DNA from: Ramlibacter albus
GTDB taxonomy: Bacteria > Pseudomonadota > Gammaproteobacteria > Burkholderiales > Burkholderiaceae_C
DNA length: 64,000 nt
Direction of reading: 5' to 3'
Assembly: GCF_014297445.1 (NCBI RefSeq)
Contig: NZ_JACORU010000001.1
Location: 1,054,001-1,118,000 of the forward strand
Positions 47,913 to 55,962 of the stretch are shown here, one piece after another. Made by a program: the position numbers and the translations under genes. Positions within the stretch are counted from its first letter, which is position 1; every line of letters begins with the position of its first letter. The notes beneath the pieces are model-generated. The model was given only the letters and a program-made list of their open reading frames with translations. It ran no database searches and was not told the DNA's origin.

Positions 47913-48593
47913 TCAACGTAGTGAATCGTCGTACTCGCCGCGCGTCACAACCCCGTCGTGGTTGCGGTCCATTTCCTCGAAGGAGAACGGCATCAGCGCC
48001 AGCCGGGTCGCCTCGCCACGCGTCAGTTCGCGGTCGCCGTTGGCGTCTGCGTTGAGGAACGAAGCGGCCACTTCGACGGCGGTGTACGGGCCCGGGCCGA
48101 ACGAGCCACCCTGGCGCGGCGCCGGGATGTTGGAGCCTGCGCCCATCACGGCCGTCGCTGCATACGCGGCGGAGGGTGTGGTGGCACCGGTGCCGACGCC
48201 CGTGGCCGTGCCGGCGCCCACGACGATCGGCGTGGTGACGGGTGCAGTCACGACAGGCGTGGTGACGGTGTTCGGGTCGACCGTCGTGTTCGGGTTCTGC
48301 AGCACGACCTGGCCGGACGTGGGGCTTGTCGCCGTCGCAGCAGTCGTGGTGGCGCTGCCCGCGCTACTGGTCGTGGTGGTCGTGCCCGTGTTCGGCCCGC
48401 TGCCGGCCGTCAGCCCGGCGGGCAACGGCGAGTTCAGGCCGTTCGCACGCGGCATGCCGAACGTGGCGGCCTGTTGCGTGTTGACCGGTTTCGACGTACT
48501 GATGGGTGCCGACTGGATGCGCGCGACCTGCGCCTGCGCGGCGAGGGCGGCCGCGGCGCATGCCGCCGCGAGGGCGATGCGGTGGAACTTCAT
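47913..48593 (-). CDS. Exported EF-hand protein with Thr/Val-rich linker
   Basis: A 226-residue protein with a signal peptide (LAAACAAAALAAQAQ), a long low-complexity Thr, Val, Pro and Ala region, and a C-terminal pair of EF-hand loops: DANGDRELTRGE and DRNHDGVVTRGE, which should bind calcium. ATG 48593 is preferred because aggag lies eight bases upstream; an ATG at 48599 is too close to that site. Function unknown, possibly a calcium-responsive envelope protein. Confidence 0.8.
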   Translation of the reverse strand: MKFHRIALAAACAAAALAAQAQVARIQSAPISTSKPVNTQQAATFGMPRANGLNSPLPAGLTAGSGPNTGTTTTTSSAGSATTTAATATSPTSGQVVLQNPNTTVDPNTVTTPVVTAPVTTPIVVGAGTATGVGTGATTPSAAYAATAVMGAGSNIPAPRQGGSFGPGPYTAVEVAASFLNADANGDRELTRGEATRLALMPFSFEEMDRNHDGVVTRGEYDDSLR

Positions 48594-48715
48594 GGTCATG
48601 ACTCCTGTTCCCACCATGCTGCTCAGCGGCCGCGTAACGGACCAGCCGAAGCGGCCGTGAATGCATGTAGGAAGAGGCGGGCACAATCTTGCCCAGCAAC
48701 AGCCAAGGAACAGCC

Positions 48716-49285
48716 ATGGGCAAGCGCCTCACCCAGATCGCCACCCGCACGGGGGACGACGGCACCACGGGCCTCGGGGACAACACGCGGGTGTCGAAGG
48801 ACAGCCTGCGCGTGCATGCCATGGGGGATGTGGATGAGCTCAACTCGCACATCGGCCTGCTGCTGTGCGAGGAGATGCCGGGCGACGTGCGCGAACTGCT
48901 GGTCGAGATCCAGCACCAGCTGTTCAACCTCGGCGGTGAGTTGTCGATCCCGGGCTTCGAGCTGTTGAAGGCCGAGGCGGTGGAGGCGCTCGACACGGCT
49001 CTCGCGAAGTACAACGCGCAACTGCCGAAGCTGCAGGAGTTCATCCTGCCCGCGGGCAACCGCGCAGCGTCGCAGGCTCATGTGTGCCGTACGGTGGCGC
49101 GCCGCGCCGAACGCGCGCTTGTTGCGCTGGGTGCTTCCGACAAGCTGCGCGAAGCCCCGCGCCAGTACCTCAACCGCCTGTCCGACTTGATGTTCGTACT
49201 CGCGCGTGTGCTCAACCGCATGAACGGCGGCGACGACGTGTACTGGAAGAGCGAGCGGTTGGCGCGAAGTCAGGACGGTGCCTGA
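48716..49285 (+). CDS. Cob(I)alamin adenosyltransferase, PduO type
   Basis: A 189-residue ATP:corrinoid adenosyltransferase. ATP-binding region TRTGDDGTTGLGDNTRVSKD near the N-terminus, FILPAGNRAASQAHVCRTVARRAER carries the catalytic Arg cluster, and LSDLMFVLARVLNRMNG the C-terminal helix. It makes adenosylcobalamin. The last 16 bases overlap the convergent cyclase gene. Confidence 0.94.
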   Translation: MGKRLTQIATRTGDDGTTGLGDNTRVSKDSLRVHAMGDVDELNSHIGLLLCEEMPGDVRELLVEIQHQLFNLGGELSIPGFELLKAEAVEALDTALAKYNAQLPKLQEFILPAGNRAASQAHVCRTVARRAERALVALGASDKLREAPRQYLNRLSDLMFVLARVLNRMNGGDDVYWKSERLARSQDGA

Positions 49286-51234
49286 GCCGCCGGGCCGACC
49301 ACGAAGTACATGTCCACCTCGCCCTTGCCCTTCACGGGCACGCGGCCGCGGTACTCGCACTCGAATTCACCGCGGACAAGGTCGTAGGTGTACGCGGAGA
49401 TGTTCACCCGCCCCGGCTCGCCTGCGCTCTCCATGCGCGATGCGATGTTCACGCTGTCGCCCCAGACGTCGTAGGCGTACTTGCGCTTGCCGACCACGCC
49501 GGCGACGACCTGGCCGGAGTGCACGCCCACGCGCAGCTGCCACTTGAACGGCGCGTGCGCGTTGCGTTTCTCCATCCATTCGATCATGGCGAGGCCGGCT
49601 CTCACGCAGCGCTGCGCGTGGCGCTCGCACGGCGTGGGCAGCCCGCCGGCCGCCATGTAGGCGTCGCCGATCGTCTTGATCTTCTCGATACCGTTCGCTT
49701 CCGCGATATCGTCGAACGCCGCGAAGATCTCGTTGAGCTCCGTCACGAGCCGGTCGGCGGGCATCATCGAGACCGACTGCGTGAAACCGCTGAAATCGGT
49801 GAAGAGGATCGAAACCGAGTCGTGTCGCGCGGGCCGGGCGGCCCCGGTCTCGGCGAGCTCCTGGGCCAGTTGCGCGGGCAGGATGTTGTGCAGCAGCTCG
49901 CGCGTGCGCACCTGCTCGCGTTCGAGCTGGGCCGTTCTCTCCTGCACCTTCGCCTCGAGTTCGCGCTCGGAGCGCTGAAGCCCTGCCACGAGCGCATCCT
50001 GGGCGGTCTGCCGCTGCTCGCGCTCCTGGCGGAAGCGGTCGGCCAGCAGCAGCGCCATGGTGACGAACTCGAACATCGAGGTCCACAGCAGCCACGACAC
50101 GGGCGGAAGTTCGCCCAAGGCACGCATGACGGTCTGGTAGGTCGCCATCAACGCGACGGGCGCCACGGCCACCGCGAGAAATTGCGCCTGCCGGTTGCGC
50201 GCGGCAACGAGGAAGGCCATCACACCCACCGAGCTGAGCACCCAGAGCAGGAAGCCCAGGTTGCCCGCCACGCCGAGCAGGATCTGCGCCTTCGGTGGCA
50301 CCGGCAGTTGCAGCCCGGCGATGGCCACACGAACGAGCACGACGACGGCAAACGCGCAAGCGCCGGCGAACACCACGCGGCTGGCGTGCGGGAATTGCGC
50401 CCGCATGCGCGTCACACGAACGTAGAAGAGCGTGGAGAAGACCGCGACGAAAAGGAAGGGCGCGATCCAGGCGACCTGTTCGAAGACGGGCGAATCCGGC
50501 CAGAGCATTTCGTACGCGGCACCGAAGCCGCCGTAGGCCGAGGAAATCGTCCACACCGTACCGAACAGGGACAGGACATAGACGAGGTAATCGGTTTCAC
50601 GCAGCGCCGCGTAGAGCAGCAGGTTGAACAGCGCGAGCGCGAGAGCCATCCCGACGTAGAGCAACCATTGCGTCCGCTCCTTGGCGACCTCCTGCTGGTG
50701 GGCCGCCGGCTCCCACAGCACGGGCGCGGTCGAGGCCGCCATCCAGCTGGTGGAGCGAAAGCGCAGGTAGAGGGTGGACCTGGCGTTCGCGGGCAAGGTG
50801 ACGGGGAACACGAACGAGAGGGTCGGCAGGGGTCGCGCGCCGAACGGCAGATTCGCGCTCGCGGACTGGTGCGTCATGCGGCCGTCCGGTCCCACGGCGA
50901 AGAAGTCGATCTCGTGGAGCGTGCGGCTCCCGGTGTCCAGCCACCAGCTGGTGCGGCCGCTGCGGTTGTCCAGCTCGTACCGCAACCAGAATGCCGAGGC
51001 GCTGCGGCCCCGCGACGCAGGGCCGGGCCTGAAAGCCGTCGAGCGGCGCACCTCCTCGAACGTGAGCCGCCCTTCGGGATCTTCAAGGACCTCCGCGGCG
51101 CGCGAGAGGTCGACGCGGACTTCGTCGGGGCCGAGCGGCACCGGTGGCGCGCCTTGCGCATCGGCATGAACCGCGAACGCCAGCACGACAAGCGCGATCC
51201 ATCGGCCAAGCCATGGACCGCGCCGGGAGATCAC
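49270..51234 (-). CDS. Membrane adenylate/guanylate cyclase with 7TM-DISM sensor
   Basis: A 654-residue protein: signal peptide, extracytoplasmic DISM domain (about residues 30-180), seven membrane helices (about 185-400), a coiled coil and a class III cyclase domain. Metal Asp residues are in ILFTDFSGFTQ and IGDAYMAAGG. The Lys in KIKTIGD and Asp in DVWGDSVNIASRM match ATP-specific selection, so it is probably an adenylate cyclase. The GTG start at 51234 overlaps the thioesterase stop (GTGA). A Crp-type regulator is encoded elsewhere in the window, at 39189, but linkage is not shown. Confidence 0.9.
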   Translation of the reverse strand: MISRRGPWLGRWIALVVLAFAVHADAQGAPPVPLGPDEVRVDLSRAAEVLEDPEGRLTFEEVRRSTAFRPGPASRGRSASAFWLRYELDNRSGRTSWWLDTGSRTLHEIDFFAVGPDGRMTHQSASANLPFGARPLPTLSFVFPVTLPANARSTLYLRFRSTSWMAASTAPVLWEPAAHQQEVAKERTQWLLYVGMALALALFNLLLYAALRETDYLVYVLSLFGTVWTISSAYGGFGAAYEMLWPDSPVFEQVAWIAPFLFVAVFSTLFYVRVTRMRAQFPHASRVVFAGACAFAVVVLVRVAIAGLQLPVPPKAQILLGVAGNLGFLLWVLSSVGVMAFLVAARNRQAQFLAVAVAPVALMATYQTVMRALGELPPVSWLLWTSMFEFVTMALLLADRFRQEREQRQTAQDALVAGLQRSERELEAKVQERTAQLEREQVRTRELLHNILPAQLAQELAETGAARPARHDSVSILFTDFSGFTQSVSMMPADRLVTELNEIFAAFDDIAEANGIEKIKTIGDAYMAAGGLPTPCERHAQRCVRAGLAMIEWMEKRNAHAPFKWQLRVGVHSGQVVAGVVGKRKYAYDVWGDSVNIASRMESAGEPGRVNISAYTYDLVRGEFECEYRGRVPVKGKGEVDMYFVVGPAAQAPS

Positions 51235-51662
51235 GCGTTCGACCTCGGCGCGAGGATCGCCATCGTGATGCGCGACACGCAGGTCGCGCGGCCTTCGTCG
51301 TCGAACATCTCGATGGCCCACACGTGCGTCGTGCGGCCGCGATGCACCGGGCGCGTGATGCCCGTCACCCAGCCCGACGACGCGGAGCGCAGGTGGTTCG
51401 CGTTGATGTCGAGCCCCACCGCGCGGTGCCCCGGCTCGCACGAATAGGCGGCGCCGCACGAGCCCAGCGTCTCCGCCAGCACCACGCTCACGCCGCCGTG
51501 CAGGATGCCGTAGGGCTGCCGTGTGCGGTCGTCGACCGGCACGCGGCCACGAATGAAGTCATCGCCGACCTCCAGGAACTCCATGCCCAGGTGGCCGGGC
51601 GCGGTGCGGTGGTGGTTGGCGGAAAGGATCTCGATCGAGATCGGCTTGGTCCAGATTCGCAT
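51231..51662 (-). CDS. Hotdog-fold thioesterase
   Basis: A 143-residue single hotdog domain of the PaaI/YbdB/MenI group: LGMEFLEVGDDFIRGRVPVDDRTRQPYGILHGG with the catalytic-region GILHGGVSVVLAETLGS, then GLDINANHLR. It would hydrolyse acyl- or aryl-CoA thioesters; substrate unknown. Its GTGA overlap joins it to the cyclase gene, and 13 bases separate it from the uracil permease. Confidence 0.9.
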   Translation of the reverse strand: MRIWTKPISIEILSANHHRTAPGHLGMEFLEVGDDFIRGRVPVDDRTRQPYGILHGGVSVVLAETLGSCGAAYSCEPGHRAVGLDINANHLRSASSGWVTGITRPVHRGRTTHVWAIEMFDDEGRATCVSRITMAILAPRSNA

Positions 51663-51675
51663 CCGGCGATATTAG

Positions 51676-52998
51676 CTAGCGGTTGACCGGCGCGTCGCCG
51701 GCGGCGACGGTTTCCCCTTCGCCGCTGCGCCCCAGCAGCGCCCACAGCAAAATCGCGCCGAACGTGGCGGTGCCGATGCCGCCCAGCGCGAAGCCGCCGA
51801 ACTTCACCGTGAAGTCGCCCGTGCCCAGCACCAGCGTGATGGCCGCGACGATCAGGTTGCGGTTCTGCGAGAAGTCCACGCGGTTGTCCACCCAGATTTT
51901 CGCGCCGGCGATCGCGATGAGGCCGAACACCACGATGCTCACGCCGCCCATCACCGGCAGCGGGATCGCCTGGATCACGGCACCGAACTTCGGCGAGAAG
52001 CCGAGCAGCAGCGCGATGACGGCGGCCACGATGAAGATCGAGGTCGAATAGATCTTGGTGGCCGCCATCACGCCGATGTTCTCGGCATACGTCGTCACGC
52101 CGGTGCCGCCCGCGGAGCCGCTGACGATGGTGGCGATGCCGTCGCCGATGAAGGCGCGGCCCATGTAGGGGTCGAGATTGCGGCCCGTCATCGCGGTCAC
52201 GGCCTTGATGTGGCCGAGGTTCTCCGCGACAAGGATGATCGCGACCGGCGCGATGAGCAGCATCGCGGGCCCGCTGAACTGCGGCGCCGTGAATGCGGGC
52301 GCACCGAACCACGCCGCGGTGGCGATGCCGCTGAAGTCGATCGGCTTGCCCAGCCCCAGGCCGTTGGTGAGGATGGCGTAGACGATGCTCGCCAGGATCA
52401 GGCCGACGAGGATCAGCAGCCGCTGCACCATGCCGCGCGCCATCACCGCGACGAGGCCCACGCACACGAAGGTGACGGCCTGCATCCACGAGTCGAAATT
52501 GCTCGCGGCCATGTTCTTCACCGGGATGCCGGCGAGGTTCAAGCCGATCACGGCGACCACCGAACCGGTGACCACCGGCGGCATGAAGCGCTCGATCCAC
52601 GCCGTGCCGATCGCATGCACCAGCGCGCCGATGATGGCGTACACCACACCGCACGCGATGATGCCGCCCAGCGCCACCGCGATGTTGCCGTTCGGTCCCT
52701 TGCCGCCGTATGCCGTGGCCGCGATGACCACGCCGATGAAGGCGAAGCTGGAGCCGAGGTAACTCGGCACCTTGCCGCCGGTGATGAAGAAGAAGAGCAG
52801 CGTGCCGACGCCGCTCATCAGGATGGCGATGTTGGGGTCGAAGCCCATGAGGATGGGCGCGAGCACCGTGGCGCCGAACATGGCGATCACGTGCTGCACG
52901 CCCATGGCCGCCGTCTGCGGCCAGGGCAGGCGCTCGTCGGGCGCGATCACGCCGCCTTGGCGCAGAACCTCCGGGGACTTCTCGGTCCAGTTGAACAT
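51676..52998 (-). CDS. Uracil/pyrimidine permease (NCS2 family)
   Basis: A 440-residue membrane transporter. PQTAAMGVQHVIAMFGATVLAP at the start, the substrate-site motif ILVAENLGHIKAVTAMTG in TM8, and SGSAGGTGVTTYAENIGV in TM10 are NCS2 signatures, most like UraA or RutG. It imports uracil with protons. The ATG at 52998 follows a strong aaggag. It is inside a run of co-directional genes from 55220 to 49270. Confidence 0.93.
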   Translation of the reverse strand: MFNWTEKSPEVLRQGGVIAPDERLPWPQTAAMGVQHVIAMFGATVLAPILMGFDPNIAILMSGVGTLLFFFITGGKVPSYLGSSFAFIGVVIAATAYGGKGPNGNIAVALGGIIACGVVYAIIGALVHAIGTAWIERFMPPVVTGSVVAVIGLNLAGIPVKNMAASNFDSWMQAVTFVCVGLVAVMARGMVQRLLILVGLILASIVYAILTNGLGLGKPIDFSGIATAAWFGAPAFTAPQFSGPAMLLIAPVAIILVAENLGHIKAVTAMTGRNLDPYMGRAFIGDGIATIVSGSAGGTGVTTYAENIGVMAATKIYSTSIFIVAAVIALLLGFSPKFGAVIQAIPLPVMGGVSIVVFGLIAIAGAKIWVDNRVDFSQNRNLIVAAITLVLGTGDFTVKFGGFALGGIGTATFGAILLWALLGRSGEGETVAAGDAPVNR

Positions 52999-53044
52999 CG
53001 CTCTTCTCCTTTTTTATTGAAGCGCAGCGATGCTAACGGGTGGG

Positions 53045-54187
53045 TCAGGTTCTTTCCAGCACGGTTGCAATGCCTTGCCCGCCGCCGATGCACTGCGTGG
53101 CGAGAGCGAAGCGGCCTTTGGTTCGCGCGAGCAGCTGCGCGGCCTTGCCGGTGATGCGCGCGCCGGTGGCGCCCAACGGGTGGCCGAGCGCGATCGCGCC
53201 GCCATCGAGGTTGATGCGCGCCTCGTCCAGCCCCAGCTCGCCGATGCACGCCAGTGCCTGCGCGGCGAAGGCCTCGTTCAGCTCGATGAGGTCGATCGCG
53301 TCGACCGTGAGCCCGGCTCGCTGCAAAGCCTTGCGCGTGGCCGGCACCGGGCCGATGCCCATGATCTCCGGTGGCACGCCGGCCACTGCCACGGAGCGGA
53401 TCCGCGCGAGCGGCTTCAGGTTGTGGCGGCGCACGAAGGCTTCGCTGGCCACCAGCACGGCGCTCGCGCCATCGGTGAGCGGCGACGAAGTGCCCGCGGT
53501 CACGGTGCCTTCGCCTTCGGGCAGGAAGGCGGGCTTCAGCGCGGCCAGCGCCTGCTGCGTGGTGGCGGGGCGCAGGCAGCCATCGCTGTCCACGACCGAG
53601 CCGTCCGGCAGTTTCACGGGAACCACTTCTTCGGCAAACGCGCCGCGCTCGAACGCGGCCGCCGTCTTGCGCTGGCTGCGCACGGCAAACGCATCCTGCT
53701 GCTCGCGCGTGATGGCGTGGCGCTTCGCGAGGTTCTCGGCGGTGATGCCCATCGGCGTGTACGCCTCGGGGAAGTCGCTCTTGAGGCCCGGGTTGCGCGA
53801 GGGGCTGAGGCCGCCCTGCGGCACCTGCGACATCGACTCCACGCCCACGCACAGGAAGGCGTCGCCCGCACCGCTCGCAATGCTGCCCGCGGCGACATGG
53901 ACGGCGGACATCGACGAGCCGCAGAAGCGGTTCATCGTCATGCCGCCGAGGGTGTCCGGCAGGCCCGCGATGAAGCTCACGATGCGCGCGAGGTTGTCGC
54001 CTTGCGGCCCCTCGGGGTAGGCGCAGCCGAGCAGCACGTCCTCGAGCTCCTTCGCGTCGAAGGGCTGGCGTGCCACGAGCGCGCGCACCAGTTGCCCGGC
54101 GAGGTCGTCGGGGCGCAGTTCGGCCATGCGGCCCTTCTTCGCGAAGTGGAAGGGCGTGCGGGCGTAGTCGACGATGAAAGCGTCCAT
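53045..54187 (-). CDS. Thiolase family acetyl-CoA acetyltransferase
   Basis: A 380-residue thiolase. Active-site Cys in MNRFCGSSMSA, the GHPLGATGAR signature with the general-base His, and the second Cys in TQCIGGGQGIA near the C-terminus. It cleaves or forms 3-ketoacyl-CoA. It sits 20 bases after the hydrolase gene and is likely part of the TetR-controlled lipid catabolism run. Confidence 0.94.
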   Translation of the reverse strand: MDAFIVDYARTPFHFAKKGRMAELRPDDLAGQLVRALVARQPFDAKELEDVLLGCAYPEGPQGDNLARIVSFIAGLPDTLGGMTMNRFCGSSMSAVHVAAGSIASGAGDAFLCVGVESMSQVPQGGLSPSRNPGLKSDFPEAYTPMGITAENLAKRHAITREQQDAFAVRSQRKTAAAFERGAFAEEVVPVKLPDGSVVDSDGCLRPATTQQALAALKPAFLPEGEGTVTAGTSSPLTDGASAVLVASEAFVRRHNLKPLARIRSVAVAGVPPEIMGIGPVPATRKALQRAGLTVDAIDLIELNEAFAAQALACIGELGLDEARINLDGGAIALGHPLGATGARITGKAAQLLARTKGRFALATQCIGGGQGIATVLERT

Positions 54188-54207
54188 CGATGAAATCCTT
54201 GTCGGGG

Positions 54208-55107
54208 TCAGACGGTGAAGATGGCGACGCGGCCCAGCACCTGCGCGTCCTTGAGGATGCGGCGGTGGCCGAGGCCCTGGGTTGCGAGCAGGTCGGCGCC
54301 GCGCACGTGGCGCGCGAAGGCCTGGCCGTCGGAGAAGGCGTTGATGCGGTCGTCCCGGTCGTGGACGATGAGCGTCGGCACGTTCACGCGCGGGCCCACG
54401 GCGGGGGGCTCGAACTGCGTGATGAGGATGCCTTCGCGCACCTCGATGCGCTTCTGCATCGCGGCGCGGGTGGTCTCGGACAGGCCGAACACGTGCGCGA
54501 AATAGCTGGTGTACGCGCGTGCCGAAGCCGGCGGCGCGAGCAGCACGAGGCGGCGCACGGGCAGGTTGCGCGCCACGGCGAACGCGGCGGCATTGGCGCC
54601 GAGCGAATGCGCGACGAGTGCGCGCACTTCGAAACCTTGCTGCATCAGCCGCGCGACGACGTACTCGATGGCGCGCGCGAACTGCGGCAGGTTACTCACC
54701 GAGCCGGCGCTCGCGCCGTGCGCGGGCAGGTCCACCAGCACCGGGCGCAGGCCGTGCTGCCCCAGCGTCTCGGCCAGCGGCACCATCTGCCCCGCGTTGC
54801 CGCCCCAGCCGTGCACCAGCAGGGCCACCGGGCCGTGCGGCGCGGCGGCCGGCGAGTAGACGGTCACGCCGCCATCCTCGAACGGCCAGGCTTCCGCGCG
54901 CCAATCCTTGCCGAGGCGGTTCGGCCGGCGCACCCAGCGCAAGGGCAAGGGCGTGCCGAACACGCGGTACGCAGCGCGCACGGCGAACGCCGGCCACAGG
55001 CGCTCGGCGGTCTTCAGCGCGAAGCGGAACAGGCGCAGTGCCGGGCTCGCGTCGTAGAAGCGGGACGCCGCCTGCAGCGTGCCCGTCGTGGTGGCGGTGG
55101 TGTCCAT
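54208..55107 (-). CDS. Alpha/beta hydrolase
   Basis: A 299-residue serine hydrolase. Oxyanion region VALLVHGWGGNAGQMVPLA, nucleophile elbow VAHSLGANA, acid in VHDRDDRIN and a final His in GLGHRRIL. No signal peptide. Its ATG at 55107 shares the A of the stop codon of a 37-residue upstream ORF (TGATG). Its position with a thiolase and TetR gene suggests it hydrolyses acyl esters or thioesters. Confidence 0.9.
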   Translation of the reverse strand: MDTTATTTGTLQAASRFYDASPALRLFRFALKTAERLWPAFAVRAAYRVFGTPLPLRWVRRPNRLGKDWRAEAWPFEDGGVTVYSPAAAPHGPVALLVHGWGGNAGQMVPLAETLGQHGLRPVLVDLPAHGASAGSVSNLPQFARAIEYVVARLMQQGFEVRALVAHSLGANAAAFAVARNLPVRRLVLLAPPASARAYTSYFAHVFGLSETTRAAMQKRIEVREGILITQFEPPAVGPRVNVPTLIVHDRDDRINAFSDGQAFARHVRGADLLATQGLGHRRILKDAQVLGRVAIFTV

Positions 55108-55220
55108 CAGAACAGCACCAGGTCTTCGTTGCGGCGGGGCAGCAGGCGCCACGCTTCGTACATCGCACCGGCGATGCGGACGACGCCGTAGGCGGCAACG
55201 AGCAGGAGGGCGGTGATCAT
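55107..55220 (-). CDS. 37-residue membrane microprotein
   Basis: ATG at 55220 after gaaaggatctcacc, TGA ending at 55107. The product MITALLLVAAYGVVRIAGAM... has one hydrophobic helix followed by a charged tail (YEAWRLLPRRNEDLVLF). Its stop overlaps the hydrolase start as TGATG, so it is translated as part of the operon. Too short for most gene callers. The TetR operator lies 15 bases upstream of its start. Confidence 0.65.
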   Translation of the reverse strand: MITALLLVAAYGVVRIAGAMYEAWRLLPRRNEDLVLF

Positions 55221-55234
55221 GGTGAGATCCTTTC

Positions 55235-55252
55235 TTCGCACGAGTGTGCGAA
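55235..55252. promoter_or_regulatory. TetR operator 1
   Basis: ttcgcac-gagt-gtgcgaa, a perfect palindrome before the microprotein-hydrolase-thiolase run. It matches operator 2 at 55911 in length and outer arms. Confidence 0.75.
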
Positions 55253-55294
55253 ATGCTGGCAGGGGTGAGGGCGAAACGGCATGTCTCGTTGTTC

Positions 55295-55900
55295 TTATCG
55301 GGGTTGGTAGGTGGACAGCAGCCGCTGCCAGGTGGCGGCGGCGCGGTCGCAGGCGCGAAGGTCGCGCAGGAACCGGCAGTCGTGCATGGCGCCGATGACC
55401 AGGCCGCAGATCTCGCCGGCGAGCTGGTCGGGGTCGGTGTCGGGCTTCAGGTGGCCCGCTTCCATGGCCTGCAGCACGCTGCGGCGCAGGGCGGCGCGCC
55501 AGCGGGTGACTTCGCCTTGCAGGAAGTCGCGCACCGGGCCTTCGCGGTCGTCGAACTCGAAAGCCCCGGCGGCAAAGATGCAGGCGCGCTGCGACTCCAC
55601 GTCCCGCACGCGCGTGAGCCAGCGCGAGACGACCTCGTTCAGCCGCGGCAGGCCCTTGGGCTGCTGCATCGCGGGCACGAACACGTCGGCGAGGAAACGG
55701 CGGCCGTATTCCTCGATCACCGCCTTCTGCAGCGCCTCGCGCGAGCCGACGCGGGAGAACACGCCGCTCTTGGACAGGCCCACCCGGTCGGCCACGACCT
55801 GCAGGGAGATGGCTTCCAGCCCCTCGGCGGCGGCCAAATCCAGCGCGGCACCGACGATGGCGGTGCGCGTGAGCTCGCTGCGCTGGGTCCTGGCTTCCAT
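55295..55900 (-). CDS. TetR family regulator
   Basis: A 201-residue repressor. N-terminal TetR HTH (ALDLAAAEGLEAISLQVVADRVGLSKSGVFSRVGSREALQKAVIEEY, of which the recognition part is LSKSGVFSRVGS). The C-terminal ligand domain is unclassified; its hydrophobic pocket could suit an acyl-CoA. The ATG at 55900 begins the HTH; upstream frame extension is non-coding. Two matching operators flank it, one in front of this gene and the double ligase, one in front of the hydrolase run. Confidence 0.9.
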   Translation of the reverse strand: MEARTQRSELTRTAIVGAALDLAAAEGLEAISLQVVADRVGLSKSGVFSRVGSREALQKAVIEEYGRRFLADVFVPAMQQPKGLPRLNEVVSRWLTRVRDVESQRACIFAAGAFEFDDREGPVRDFLQGEVTRWRAALRRSVLQAMEAGHLKPDTDPDQLAGEICGLVIGAMHDCRFLRDLRACDRAAATWQRLLSTYQPR

Positions 55901-55910
55901 GGACGGCAGT

Positions 55911-55928
55911 TTAGCACGGTCGTGCGAA
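55911..55928. promoter_or_regulatory. TetR operator 2
   Basis: ttagcacg-gt-cgtgcgaa, an 18-bp palindrome between tetR and the double ligase gene. Shares TTNGCACG and GTGCGAA with operator 1. Confidence 0.75.
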
Positions 55929-55962
55929 AAAGCAAACCGGCCCGCTGCCGTAAATTCCAGCC

